Both the position numbers and the translations under genes were made by a program. DNA of 64,000 nucleotides. It comes from Oscarella lobularis. Taxonomy: Eukaryota; Porifera; Homoscleromorpha; Homosclerophorida; Oscarellidae. Below the pieces are notes generated by a model. It made no database searches. It had not been told where the DNA came from and worked only from the letters and a program-made list of their open reading frames with translations. The DNA lies in contig NC_089177.1 in NCBI RefSeq assembly GCF_947507565.1, positions 2,230,648-2,294,647 on the forward strand, in the 5' to 3' direction. Below are positions 45,314 to 55,800 of the stretch, piece after piece (the first letter of the stretch is position 1; each line of letters opens with the position of its first letter).

Positions 45314-47767
45314 CTACGCCAAATGATGATCCTCGTGACTGCGACATCGACTTACGATAGCATCCAAATCGATGTGCACGTCAGGGAAGCTGGAAGGAAC
45401 AGCTAACGTGCTGATGACTTCAACTGTGATTTCCTCCTTGATGAGGCAAATGGGACATTTTCCCATGTATTGGCTTCGGTCTGAATCAAAGCTTTCGCTG
45501 CAGAAAAAGGTGAGACGCCACAAGGCAAACGCAGCCACTTCAGGAACATGCGAACACTTGGCCATCTCCAGCAAAGGCGAAAATGACACGTGATGAGTGA
45601 CAAGTGGAAAATAGTGACCTTCTGCTATGAACTTGCTTCTATTCAACGTGTCACTGATAGATTCTTTCAAGACGGTTTCTTTTGAAGGCCACTCGTTTGA
45701 CCAGGTCGAATCTTCGCTCAAGAGAAGAAGACAGCCTAGGTAAGATGATGCAAGAAGCATGGAATCGTCCCCAAAACCATGCACGGCCACGACGGACTTG
45801 ATGACATCAAGACACAGAAGTGAGGATCGAAATTGAGGAAATTCCGCCACGGCTGCCAGTATCTCCATAGCACCGACGTACAAAATTGGATCACCCCGCC
45901 CGTGATTGTACTCATCTGCGCCCTTGATTGCCAGAACTGCAAAATTTTTGATGTATTCAGGCGACTTGGATAGGGACTCGAGCACTTGAGGCAAACCGAA
46001 GCACACTTGTTTGAAAGCTTTTAGAAGTACTAGGCCACCGTGCGTGAACGGTATCAGATGATCAGTGCATCTATCACGATATATATCCCAATCCGTTGTG
46101 CTGTCCGTGTCCGGCGTGTCCAGATCTTCCAGGGCCGTTTCCCTCTCGTTGAGGATGATGGCGAGTCGGTCGCACAGATTGCGAAGAAGTTTACCTTCAA
46201 GAGCCAGACGACTTCTACCTTCGTCCGTTAGCTTGTCAAGAAGAGACGCTAGAGCAACTAGTCCGTCGTCAGACGTCTTGACGGTCTTCGTAATAAATAA
46301 CAAGCCCAAATAGAGTAGAGGCTGTCTTTCCGATATAAAATTCGCGAATTTGTTGAGCAGATTGAAGACAGCCTGCGAAAGGTGACACACTATTTGCTCG
46401 GCTCGGCTCAGCACATACTGCAATGACAATTCGAAAAGCTGCTCCCACATTGCAGACATGTACGTACTACTCCCTGGCGAGAAGCAGGCATACTCGTACC
46501 AATCGCTCCAACTGCTTAGTTCGCTCTCAAGCGCAAAATAAAACGCTTTGTCGGTCTGCAATCGTCGAAAAGCGGTGCGAAGCATAGAGGTAAACGGAAC
46601 GAGACCGGTGTCGGCAAAGTCGTCGTAGTGCTGGTAAAGAAACGATCTAAAGAAGAGCGAGGCGTCGCGAAAGAGATCGCCATCTCCTTGGGCGTACTGA
46701 TCTCGAAAGAGACACCCGAAGTGGGATGCAGTGCCGTCGCTACTTCGAAGAGCCATCTTCAAATTCTCACACGATTTCAACTCGTTGGGGATGCTGTCAA
46801 TGTAACCGAAATATCCTAAGAATCGTAGTTGGCTCAATTTCTCGGTTGCTTGGAGTTCCTTGACGATGTCTGGCAAAGGCAGTGTCGTCGTTTCGAGATG
46901 GGTAAGCGATGGGCTGTTGGCGAGGATGGCACGAAAAGAGTCGGCGAATTGAAGCAAGTGTCGATCTCGATTATGATCTATTCTAGTGTAGGAAATATTG
47001 AGAGCTGAGAGCTTAGGGACACCGGAAAAGAACTGAGATATCCATTTCGTGGAGAATTCGGGATCGGAGACGGCATCGTACTCCGTGGCGTCGAGAAAAG
47101 TCAGACAACTCATTTCGAGATGTCGGAGGTTGGGCAAATTAGACTTTGCAGCCATGAATATTTGATACCATGTGAGAACGGTCCCTGATAGGTAAAGATG
47201 TTCCAATTGATTGAGCACCGGAAGCACGCTCTGCAACTGATCGTACTGAATAGACGTAAAGCTGACGTCGAGATGCCGCAAATTGACGAAGTTGGACAAG
47301 AGCGGAAGACCGATGTCGCCCTTGACGTGATTAGCAGCGAAATAGACGAGCGTGTTTCGGCAGCTCACGGGAAATCGTTCCAAAAGGGGAGTACGAAGAT
47401 CGGCGAAGCAGGGACTGAACGAGATGTCTAACTTCGAGATATTCGTCTGTTTTTCGAGCCCGTCGTAGAAGGGGGCCTCGTTGACGGACGAAAGGCAGTG
47501 CAGAGGTAAACTCGATAGTTTCGCGCGTCGGGGATTGAGAAGCGAGTCGAGAACGTTCGGCGTGAGCTTGCCTCGTCTTGCCAGTTCTTCGATAAGACCG
47601 TTCGCGATGGGAAGCGGCAAGGCGAACGCGAACGATTCGTCGGCGACGATTTCTTCGACGATCGACGGGAGAGGAAGACGAGGCGGGTCGAAAAGAGATG
47701 CATGTCGATTGTAGTTTGTACGGCACAGGCAGTCAATCGACAAATCGCAGAGAGAGGGAACGAACAT
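45314..47767 (-). CDS. ZYG11/ZER1-family Cullin-2 substrate receptor
   Basis: A single uninterrupted frame of about 817 residues runs from the ATG at 47767 (MFVPSLCDLSIDCLCRTNYN) to a stop at 45314. The N-terminus (LPLPIANGLIEELARRGKL) looks like the VHL/Cul2-box helix pair. It is followed by leucine-rich repeats (NLRHLDVSF, NQLEHLYLSGTVLTW, LSALNISYTRID, SLTHLETTTLPLPDI) and an armadillo-like C-terminal half (IICNL-type helices, GADEYNHGRGDPILYVGAME, and VSFSPLLEMAKCSHVPEVAA plus FALWRL). This is the ZYG11/ZER1 layout. In vertebrates these recruit CUL2 E3 ligase to proteins with exposed N-terminal glycine. Which of ZYG11 or ZER1 it represents is unclear. The absence of introns is unusual beside its intron-rich neighbours. 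Confidence 0.78.
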   Translation of the reverse strand: MFVPSLCDLSIDCLCRTNYNRHASLFDPPRLPLPSIVEEIVADESFAFALPLPIANGLIEELARRGKLTPNVLDSLLNPRRAKLSSLPLHCLSSVNEAPFYDGLEKQTNISKLDISFSPCFADLRTPLLERFPVSCRNTLVYFAANHVKGDIGLPLLSNFVNLRHLDVSFTSIQYDQLQSVLPVLNQLEHLYLSGTVLTWYQIFMAAKSNLPNLRHLEMSCLTFLDATEYDAVSDPEFSTKWISQFFSGVPKLSALNISYTRIDHNRDRHLLQFADSFRAILANSPSLTHLETTTLPLPDIVKELQATEKLSQLRFLGYFGYIDSIPNELKSCENLKMALRSSDGTASHFGCLFRDQYAQGDGDLFRDASLFFRSFLYQHYDDFADTGLVPFTSMLRTAFRRLQTDKAFYFALESELSSWSDWYEYACFSPGSSTYMSAMWEQLFELSLQYVLSRAEQIVCHLSQAVFNLLNKFANFISERQPLLYLGLLFITKTVKTSDDGLVALASLLDKLTDEGRSRLALEGKLLRNLCDRLAIILNERETALEDLDTPDTDSTTDWDIYRDRCTDHLIPFTHGGLVLLKAFKQVCFGLPQVLESLSKSPEYIKNFAVLAIKGADEYNHGRGDPILYVGAMEILAAVAEFPQFRSSLLCLDVIKSVVAVHGFGDDSMLLASSYLGCLLLLSEDSTWSNEWPSKETVLKESISDTLNRSKFIAEGHYFPLVTHHVSFSPLLEMAKCSHVPEVAAFALWRLTFFCSESFDSDRSQYMGKCPICLIKEEITVEVISTLAVPSSFPDVHIDLDAIVSRCRSHEDHHLA

Positions 47768-47935
47768 AGTGACTGAGGAGAGGAGCGTCGTCACCTAAAT
47801 CCGGGAGTGGATACTACAGCACGGACCAAAACACTGATTGCAAAAATTCATGCAAATGAACGAGTGAAAACACGACTAAAAAAATAAAAAGACCGGCAAA
47901 AAAGACAGTAAAAAAATAACTCCGTCACCAAGTGA

Positions 47936-50841
47936 TCAAATGGCCTTGAAAATGAATCCCTGCACTCCCATCTTTTGGTATCCGTTCTTCTGAGCATAAT
48001 CGATTCCTTCTTGACTGGCCACTGTCATGTGATCCATTCTATCGTGATTGAAGAACAACCAGAGAGGAATAGTACCATTTTCCTGGTTAACAAAGACAAA
48101 GCTATTTTCAAACTTGATTTTGTACGAATCGTCAGGAGGCGACGTCGCGTTAGTGATACAATTGTCCTGATGGTCATCTGAGTAGTACAGCGAGAGAGGT
48201 TGAATTTTGAAAGTGGAGGCAGCGTCCCCAGACACAGCATATCCCTCCGTCCAATCGGTCACGTAGGCAGTGTTGGCCCCGAAGCATGAACTACTAACAC
48301 AGAGCACGTGGTCCTTACGATCGTCGCTGTGCTTCTGCACGGCCGGCATCTTCATAAAGGGCATTATTTCAGTACGTTGAAATAGCGGAAATTCGTCTAG
48401 TGGACCCGCGATCGTGTAATTCTGACCACCTTTGTACATAGTCCCAGTGAAATGGTGCCTCCATTGACCCGAATTTGGCAAAACGGGAAGATAGACGGAT
48501 CGACTCGTCGCTTTATACACGGTGATGGGAGCAACGAGCCAATCAGGACCGAACATGAACTCGTCTTCGATTAGCATCGCGTTGGAATCGTTGGGAAAGT
48601 CGAAGAATAAAGGACGCATGATAGGCACGCCCGTCGTAGCGGCCAGTCGATATTGCTCATACACGTAATCGCGCAGCGACTCGCGTAGATAAATCATCTG
48701 AGAGAATATAAATAAATATAGGAGAAGGGGATTAATATAAGACGGTCACTTTACCTTTTCCATGCCCATCTGAGACGTATTGCTGTAGGCCCACAGTTCG
48801 TTCGGAGCGCACGTGCCACCGCAATCGTTACCTGGAATAGATGGCTTGCTACGACATCTGAAAGAAAATTATTTGAATATTTCCGTGTGGTTCTTTCCTT
48901 GCGCTTACCCGTGTAATCGGAACAAGGGGCAAAAGGCGCCAAATTGAAACCACCTGACAATCAGCTCTTCGAATTCGGGATCCGTTAAGTCGCCGCCGTG
49001 ATAACCGCCAATATCTGTAGTCCAGTAGTAAATACCAGACATGGCGATGTTGAGTCCCGCTCGGATTTGCTGAGCCAGCGAATCAAACGTCGAAGGAATG
49101 TCGCCACTGTGAAAAGATGCTTCAAAAACAAAGGAATATCAATGAAAGCAACTTGCCTCCAAACCGCTCCCCCGTATCGCTGTGCACCGGCCCACGCCGA
49201 TCGACTCAGCATAACGGCCTCGTGCGACAAATTCACGCTGGCCATTGCATCGTACGTGGCCTGGATTAACATGTTGGGATACATTGATCCGACCTGACTT
49301 TCTGGATACATTCCACCGTTGTAGAAGAAGGGCGCCGAGTTGCCCGAACAGCTCCGGGCGCAAGGCTCAGGACAATCAAGCCACCAAACCTGAAACAAAT
49401 AGTTATTTATAGAGAACGGTAACATTTCGGTTTCACGCCTGAATTCCGTCTTCAAAATAATAGTGCTCGAGGACGTTGTCCATCATCATCGTTCTGCCCT
49501 TCTCGCTAAAGACGTCGTACATGTACGATCCTTTTCCCGTGAAACAGACGTCGTGAGGCTGTCCGTTGCTAAACCACAACGTGAGGCTCTCTGCGATTTT
49601 CCGCAATCGCTTCACCTTTCTGTTACAAGGACTTTGGCTTTGAAGGCATCCTCGTAGTTCGTGCTCGTATTTTTCACGTATTGGAAATAAGGAGATACCA
49701 TGATCTAGAGAGTCGGTATCACAAGATACACAACGTTTCAACGATCGTTTCGCTATGACTCACTTTCATTCCCAAGTCCAGGACTTCCTTTGTCATCGTT
49801 TTCGGATCGGGCCAACACTTCGGATCCAATACCTCATTGCCAATCGTGTCCCACGAGAAATAATCTATCACTAGAATTGAGACGGGGATGTCGCGGCTCG
49901 CATAACCGTAGGCAATGTCGAGGAACTCAGATTGATTGCGATAGCGATTTCTTGACTGCCAGAAGCCGGATGCGAAAAACGGGTACACCGTAGGACGCCC
50001 GGTAACGTCGACGTAGTTTCTCATTCGCTCTGTCCAAGAATTGTTCGGCGCAGAATAAATGGAATCGACATTGTCAATATCCAATTCCGACGGCACACAA
50101 TTGCCGTATGCGGACACAAGATCCCGAAGGCTTGCAGCCGGCTCAGTCGTCACCCAAAAATCCATTTGAGCGCAAGTGTCAGAAACCCACTGTACAGCAA
50201 AAAAAAAGAATAAGCTCAGCTTTGGCAATTCCTGTATCTAACGGTACCGTTGTTTCATTGTCTCCGACATCCACGCTACCAAACGAGGGCAAATTCCACA
50301 GATAGCTGTAGTCGCGACTCGAATGAACGAGCGGTATGAACACTTCGGTATTGACTTGATTCATTTGAAATTTCTGTCCGACGTTATTGAGGACGCCCGT
50401 CTTGTGCTGTCCCAGCCCGTAGAGACGCTCGTCGGACGACATCGAGAATGAGGCCGTAAGATTATATAAGCCGGTCGAGTTTTTGACGGGTTCGAATTGG
50501 CGTACGGCCGTTTCTTCGAAGAGAATTGCGCCCGTGTCGATTCTTTTGAAGCTGAGTCGACCGTCGGGCAAAATGTCGGCTTGCAGATTGCCGTTCGCCG
50601 TGCTCGTGTCGCGAATGCATCGAATCGGTGATTGAGGACCAATTGGGGTAGGGAGAAGGGCGCCGGGCAAGTCGTCGCGGAATTGGCCGTTCGGAGAGAC
50701 GAAGACTCGAAGCGAATCGCGCCCGAATGGGACGATTTTGATGGTCTGGTTTGCTTTTGGATCGCTGAACATGAAAGGCAAGCTTGACGTGGCGCCTCGA
50801 TGGAGCGAGAACGCCAAGAAAAACCAAAGAAATGCCTTCAT
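47936..50841 (-). CDS. Secreted/lysosomal glycoside hydrolase family 31 (alpha-glucosidase/alpha-xylosidase-like)
   Basis: The ATG at 50841 gives MKAFLWFFLAFSLHRGATS, a signal peptide. The N-terminal beta domain includes ERLYGLGQHKTGVLNN. The GH31 barrel shows PFFASGFWQSRNRYRNQSEF, DIPVSILVIDYFSWDTIGNE, the likely nucleophile aspartate in VWWLDCPEP, and YYWTTDIGGYHGGD with the acid/base side, then FQFGAFCPLFRLHG and RPLFFDFPND. The distal domains end GVQGFIFKAI with a stop at 47936. It has several exons and short introns (for example near 48700, 48860, 49110, 49400, 49720 and 50190). Family members release alpha-linked glucose or xylose. The FWQSR/RY and WWLDCPEP wording resembles the alpha-xylosidase/YicI-like branch more than lysosomal GAA, which is inference. 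Exact substrate unknown. Confidence 0.88.
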
Positions 50842-51052
50842 TTTGCAGAGACTCTAGCGCGCGCGTAGTCATGAGAGATTAATTACCGGTTAAATACACT
50901 ATATCTATGGAGACTAGTCTACATGTACCACTCTAGAATCCGTGGTTGTACCCGTACAGATGTTTTCTCTAAAAAAAGAAGAATCCATGTCTGCTCTAAC
51001 TAAAACGCCAGCATGTCTATCAGTAGACATAATGCGTGAACCAGACGGTTGA

Positions 51053-52703
51053 CTAAAGCGTATCCTCATCCATTGGCAAATAATTTCCGTACCCTACTTT
51101 CGCGTACAGACGTTTCTCTACCGTCTCGTAATCTAGAAATTAATTCTGAATAACAGTAGACTCTTGTAGCTTACTAGACCTACATGGGTCCTCGGCGGTA
51201 GAGCCTTCTGACTCTGAGTCTGAATCTTCTCTTGAGATAGGCACGTGTGCGCTGCACTCTTTTTTCGAGGTGCGGGTATTCCAGCGGAGGCTGCGGTCAG
51301 CAGGGAAGTTGTGAATTACTGGAACGTCCCAATACTCAATTTCACTACAAAAAGTCAAATTTCGCAAATGCACCACACAATTCCTCGAACTTACTCCGAC
51401 GAGATGTCAGAACTTTCATTGATAACACTCCTGCCAGCAATTGAAAAAAGTAGAATTCTAAATTTCAATATTAGAAAGCTTACCTGAAGTCTTCGTGAGC
51501 CTGCAGCATATCTCGTTTCGCCTTTTCGACTTTCTCTCTCTGCTCAGCCTCAGGCAAGCTGCTACATTTAACGAAAGTAGATAAGCTTTCAAGATGAACC
51601 AACCGAAGTATCCTAGCCAGGAACATCTTCTTCGGAGCCGATTGTCCAAAGATGGCGACGAACGTCGCGTACGATTCAAAATCTTTCAACTTTGGCTCGG
51701 TCACGGCCCACGTCGTGTTTGCTTTATCGATAATGTTGCCGAGAAGCCTCTGAAAAGCGTCCCTTGCCTCAGTCATCTGCTTACGCTTGACGTCAATGCC
51801 AGCTTCGTATGTGTAAACTTCCTTGGGAAAAAATCCGTCGAGTTTTCCTTTCAGTATCAAGTTAGCAAGACATAGAAAGGCCTGATCAACGTTCACGTTC
51901 TCTTTCGAGGAGCAAAATACCGGCGGCGGTAGATCCTTTTTCATCATCAGCTGCCTGACGTGTTGAACGGCGGGATGATCGTCGAACGGACGATGACGAT
52001 CGTCTCTTGCGCCGCTGTACAATAGGTCGCATTTAGTAACAGCGACGACAAGAGGAAGTCTCACGCGATGCGCCGCGTTGACTAATCGATCAAAGAGACG
52101 ATCTTGAGCTAAAGCGATCTCTTTGTTCTCATCGAGCAGAGTAGGATCGTATAGGAGAAGGAAGCCTTGAGCTCCTTCGCGCCAAAAAGCGTCGGGGAAA
52201 CGTACCGAAGAAGCACTGGCGGCGTCTTGAAGCGAGTCCATGTCGGTATAAGCGATTTTTCCGCGACTGCCGAGATTCGTCGCCACGGCGCGATCGACGT
52301 ACGATCGATTGCCAAAGAGAAAGCGACATTGCTTGTCGCAGTCGTAGAATTCCGTTTGTTCGACGACGTCGACGCCGAGTCGAAGGCTGCGACTTCTTCC
52401 GCCGGATGGTGACGACGAAGCGGGCGGCGTGAGAAAGCGGACCGCTTTGCCGTGATAGAGAAAGTGGCTGTTGAGAATTTGCAGCGACGACGTGTCCCCA
52501 AGCGAGATCCACGACGAGTGGCGGCCGGCAGACTTGCTATATTTGTCGTGCTGCGACGCGACAAACTGCGAGCAGAGCGACGATTTTCCAATGCTTTCGA
52601 CGATGACGTCTTTCTTTCCACTCAGCCCAATGACGCTTACGCGAACGCAATGCTCCTTATCCGAAACGCGGGACTTTTTTCGCCAAAACCGAGGAGAGTG
52701 CAT
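51053..52703 (-). CDS. p190RhoGAP-like N-terminal GTPase and FF domain protein lacking a RhoGAP domain
   Basis: Exon 1 (about 51484-52703) starts MHSPRFWRKKSRVSDKEH. It contains VSVIGLSGKK and SIGKSSLCSQF (P-loop), HFLYHGK, VVEQTEFYDCDKQC, FLLLYDP and VVAVTKCDLL (G4, TKCD), then a helical FF-like region (TEARDAFQRLLGNIIDKANT, FLARILRLVHLESLSTFVKC). The order matches the start of ARHGAP35/ARHGAP5. Three small exons follow: SVINESSDISSE, then IEYWDVPVIHNFPADRSLRW through an acidic serine stretch, then NYETVEKRLYAKVGYGNYLP to MDEDTL and a stop at 51053-51055. Total is about 500 residues. The remaining FF repeats, pseudoGTPase domains and the GAP domain of p190 are absent; the GH31 gene follows directly. 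It may be a GTP-binding scaffold without GAP activity. Confidence 0.8.
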
Positions 52704-52803
52704 GAGAGCTAGTCGCGGTGTACAGTACGTACTGTAGGAAATGCTGTGTGTGAGCTAGCTTATACAAAGCCCACCACATCGGTAATTGAGTTTATAGAAG
52801 CGC

Positions 52804-55800
52804 TCACGTGTCTTTAGGTTCGTTTCCAATAAACACGGGATTTACATAACCCGACTCGCTTTTCTCTTTCTCGTTTTCCATCGTTGAAAAGGGCAGAGAT
52901 GATCTTCTCTTCAGGCACAACACCGTCGTCACGACAGCAATCGCAATAAGAGCTACGGTGGAAACGACGACAGCAGATATCACTCCAACGCCAACGCCGC
53001 CATTTGAGACTGGTTTTGAAAAAATCAAGCCGTTGGTGCCGTTCAGAAAAACGCCAATAAGCTTGCACGTCATTTCTATGTCATGACCAAATTTCCTTTC
53101 CATTGACCCGCTTTCGCACTCGCCATTCAATCCAGTCAAGACGAGTCGCGCTTCGATCGGTCCGTTGTTAATCAAAACGACAAAACGAAGCCGAATATCG
53201 CCGTCGGCGAGTGAAGACGAGTCGACGACGTAGACGGCAGATACGCCAGACGAAATCGTCCCATTGCGAATCAGCAAATTGTCGCGCACGTAGCGTTCGA
53301 ATCGATTTTGAAACGAACGCTCTCCGGCGCCCATGCGAGCAGAAAAACTCACGTTCACGACGTACTCGTTCGAAACGCACGCATAATCCAAAGCGTTGTC
53401 CCCTCCGTCGAAGTTAGTCAAAAGATTTTCAATCGTGAAATTAACGAAAGTTCCATTAATCGCGTTCGGCACGCAGACGTCCGCACACGGCTTATTCTGA
53501 CATACTTGGGTCGGAAACGAGCACACGTCGCCCGCGTAACCCGGCGAACAGAGACACTCGAAATCGGTCACTCGATCGCGACACGTGCCGGCGCGACCAC
53601 ACGGATTCGACGCGCACTCGCTCGCAATCACACTGCAATCGGGAGGTAAATAACTGGGAAAACACTCGCAATGATATTCCGTGACGCCGTCGACGCACGT
53701 CCCTTTATTGCATAGAGTCAATCCGCTTTCCCACGTCTCGATCGTTGCATTGCAGTGATCGATTCCGTCGCAGACGACGACGCCGTCGCCGTCGAAGCCG
53801 TCGTCGCATTCGCATCGACTCGTCGTCGAATTGACTCGAATGCACGTCGCGTTGCTGTGACATCGCGCCGTGCCGAGCGCGCACGGGTCCGTTCGAAGCA
53901 CGTTGATTTCGACAAACGACGTCGACGACGCCAGAGGACGAGATTGATCGGTGACGGCGATCTCGAGAATAAACGACGATTCGTCGTCGTAATTGAGAGT
54001 TTTGTTCAAATATAGAAACGACGTCGTTTCCGCGGTGATCACGTAGAATTCGGTCGATTGCGCGACGCCGTCGACGGAGAGTAGATAATAGTAGGTAATT
54101 GGACCGTCGTCGTTGTCTCGATCAAAGGAGACGAGGGTGCCGATGAGGTGGCCTACGGTCGAATTTTCGTATACGTCGGTGCCTTCGCGAACGGTGACGT
54201 TTACCGGAGCCACATTGTCGTTGATGATCGTAAAGACGACAGTTCGACTCAAATTGCTCGGAGGCTCGCCACTATCGATGACGAATATGGAGATGGAGAT
54301 ATTCTCGACGCTTTCAGCATTAAACTCGAGTTGCTGAGCAAGAATAAGCTCTCGATTGGCAACAATCTGCAAAGCGAATAGTATAAAGAAAAAAGTTTTT
54401 CCTTATGCAATGAACTCACTTTGAATGCACTAGCCACGAGTCCGCGCAGACTAAAGTCGTGCGTTTGTCCTCGATCTTCGTCGACTGCAGTTAGGTTTGC
54501 AATCACCGCACCCGATGGCGTGTCTGCACGAAGTCGCCGACTACCAGTCACGATGATATCAGTGACCGGTTCGTTGACGTCCGTCACTTCGACAACAAAA
54601 ACGCGAGAAGTAGACAGGGAAGGTCGACCGTCGTCGTGGCACTCGACGTTCAGTCGAATCGAAGGCGACGTTTCATAATCGATGTCGGCGTGATCGGCGA
54701 CGCGAATGAGCAACTGGGAGTCGACCTGTTCCAAGATAAAATATGCGGTAGCGTTGAGTAGATCACACGAGCTGTGTTGTCCGATGTCCTCGTCGGTTAC
54801 GCGGAGTTGACCTACGCGCGTCCCAGGTGAACTGTTTTCAGCAATTCTCAAGCGCTTCGAAATTAGCGATGGGGGTTCGTTTACGTCCAGCACATGAACG
54901 AGAATAACCTATAGGTATAGGCAAAAATGAGCATAAGCAAAAGAAAGCCTGGAGCATTTGTACTTTACTTTAAACGCCCGATTGTTCACAACTACTAGGA
55001 CGTGCCAGGAAGATGCTGTTTCAAAGTCGAGCTCTGCACCTGGCAAAACTCGCAGGCGATTGCGTTCGTCAGCGTAGAAAATGCCTACCACAAAATTAAA
55101 AGGAATCAAGGCAAGATCTTAAGGTGACGAACCCTTAGGCAAACGAACAAATATGCGGTACTGACTCCCATCTTCGTCTTTTACAGTAAACTGTCCTATC
55201 ACGGTACCACCAGGAGAATTTTCCCTCACGCTCTGGCTACTCAATGACACTCCTGTTATAGGATCATCAGCGTCTTCAACGTTGATTTGCAATTGCACGG
55301 TCGTGTTTGCAGGCGGATTTCCCGTGTCCGTTGCCGTCAGATTGATGACGTAGGACGATTTCGCTTCGTAGTTCAGTGTCGACGTCGTGACCAAATCTGT
55401 GCCGTCGACGACGAAGGGAGCGCTAGCAGAGCCGGAATCGACGACGTTGTAGGTAACATTCTGTGTCCAGGCGACCTCGTTGTCTGGATCGACTGAAGTG
55501 ATCGTACCCACCAGAGTGCCGGCGTCGCGATTCTCGCTCACGCTGTACGACGTCAAACCGACAGACGTCGGCGTTTCGTTGACGTCGAGAATATTAATCA
55601 CGTACTGACCATCAACATACATAGGCGGAACGCCGTTGTCACTACATCGAACCTGTAAATTTATATAGACCCCTTTCCTGAGAAGAGAATATCTCTCTCT
55701 AACCTCGATTGGATGATTCGCCTCCTGTTCGTAATCCACCGCCGTCTTTAACACGACTCGATTGCCGGCCTCGATTGCAAATTTGTCGTCTGCAAGAAGT

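Noticed and set aside
47936-50841. Horizontal transfer of the GH31 gene from bacteria
   Set aside because: The wording resembles bacterial relatives, but the gene has several typical short introns and a signal peptide; similar GH31 genes occur in animals, and no search could be run.
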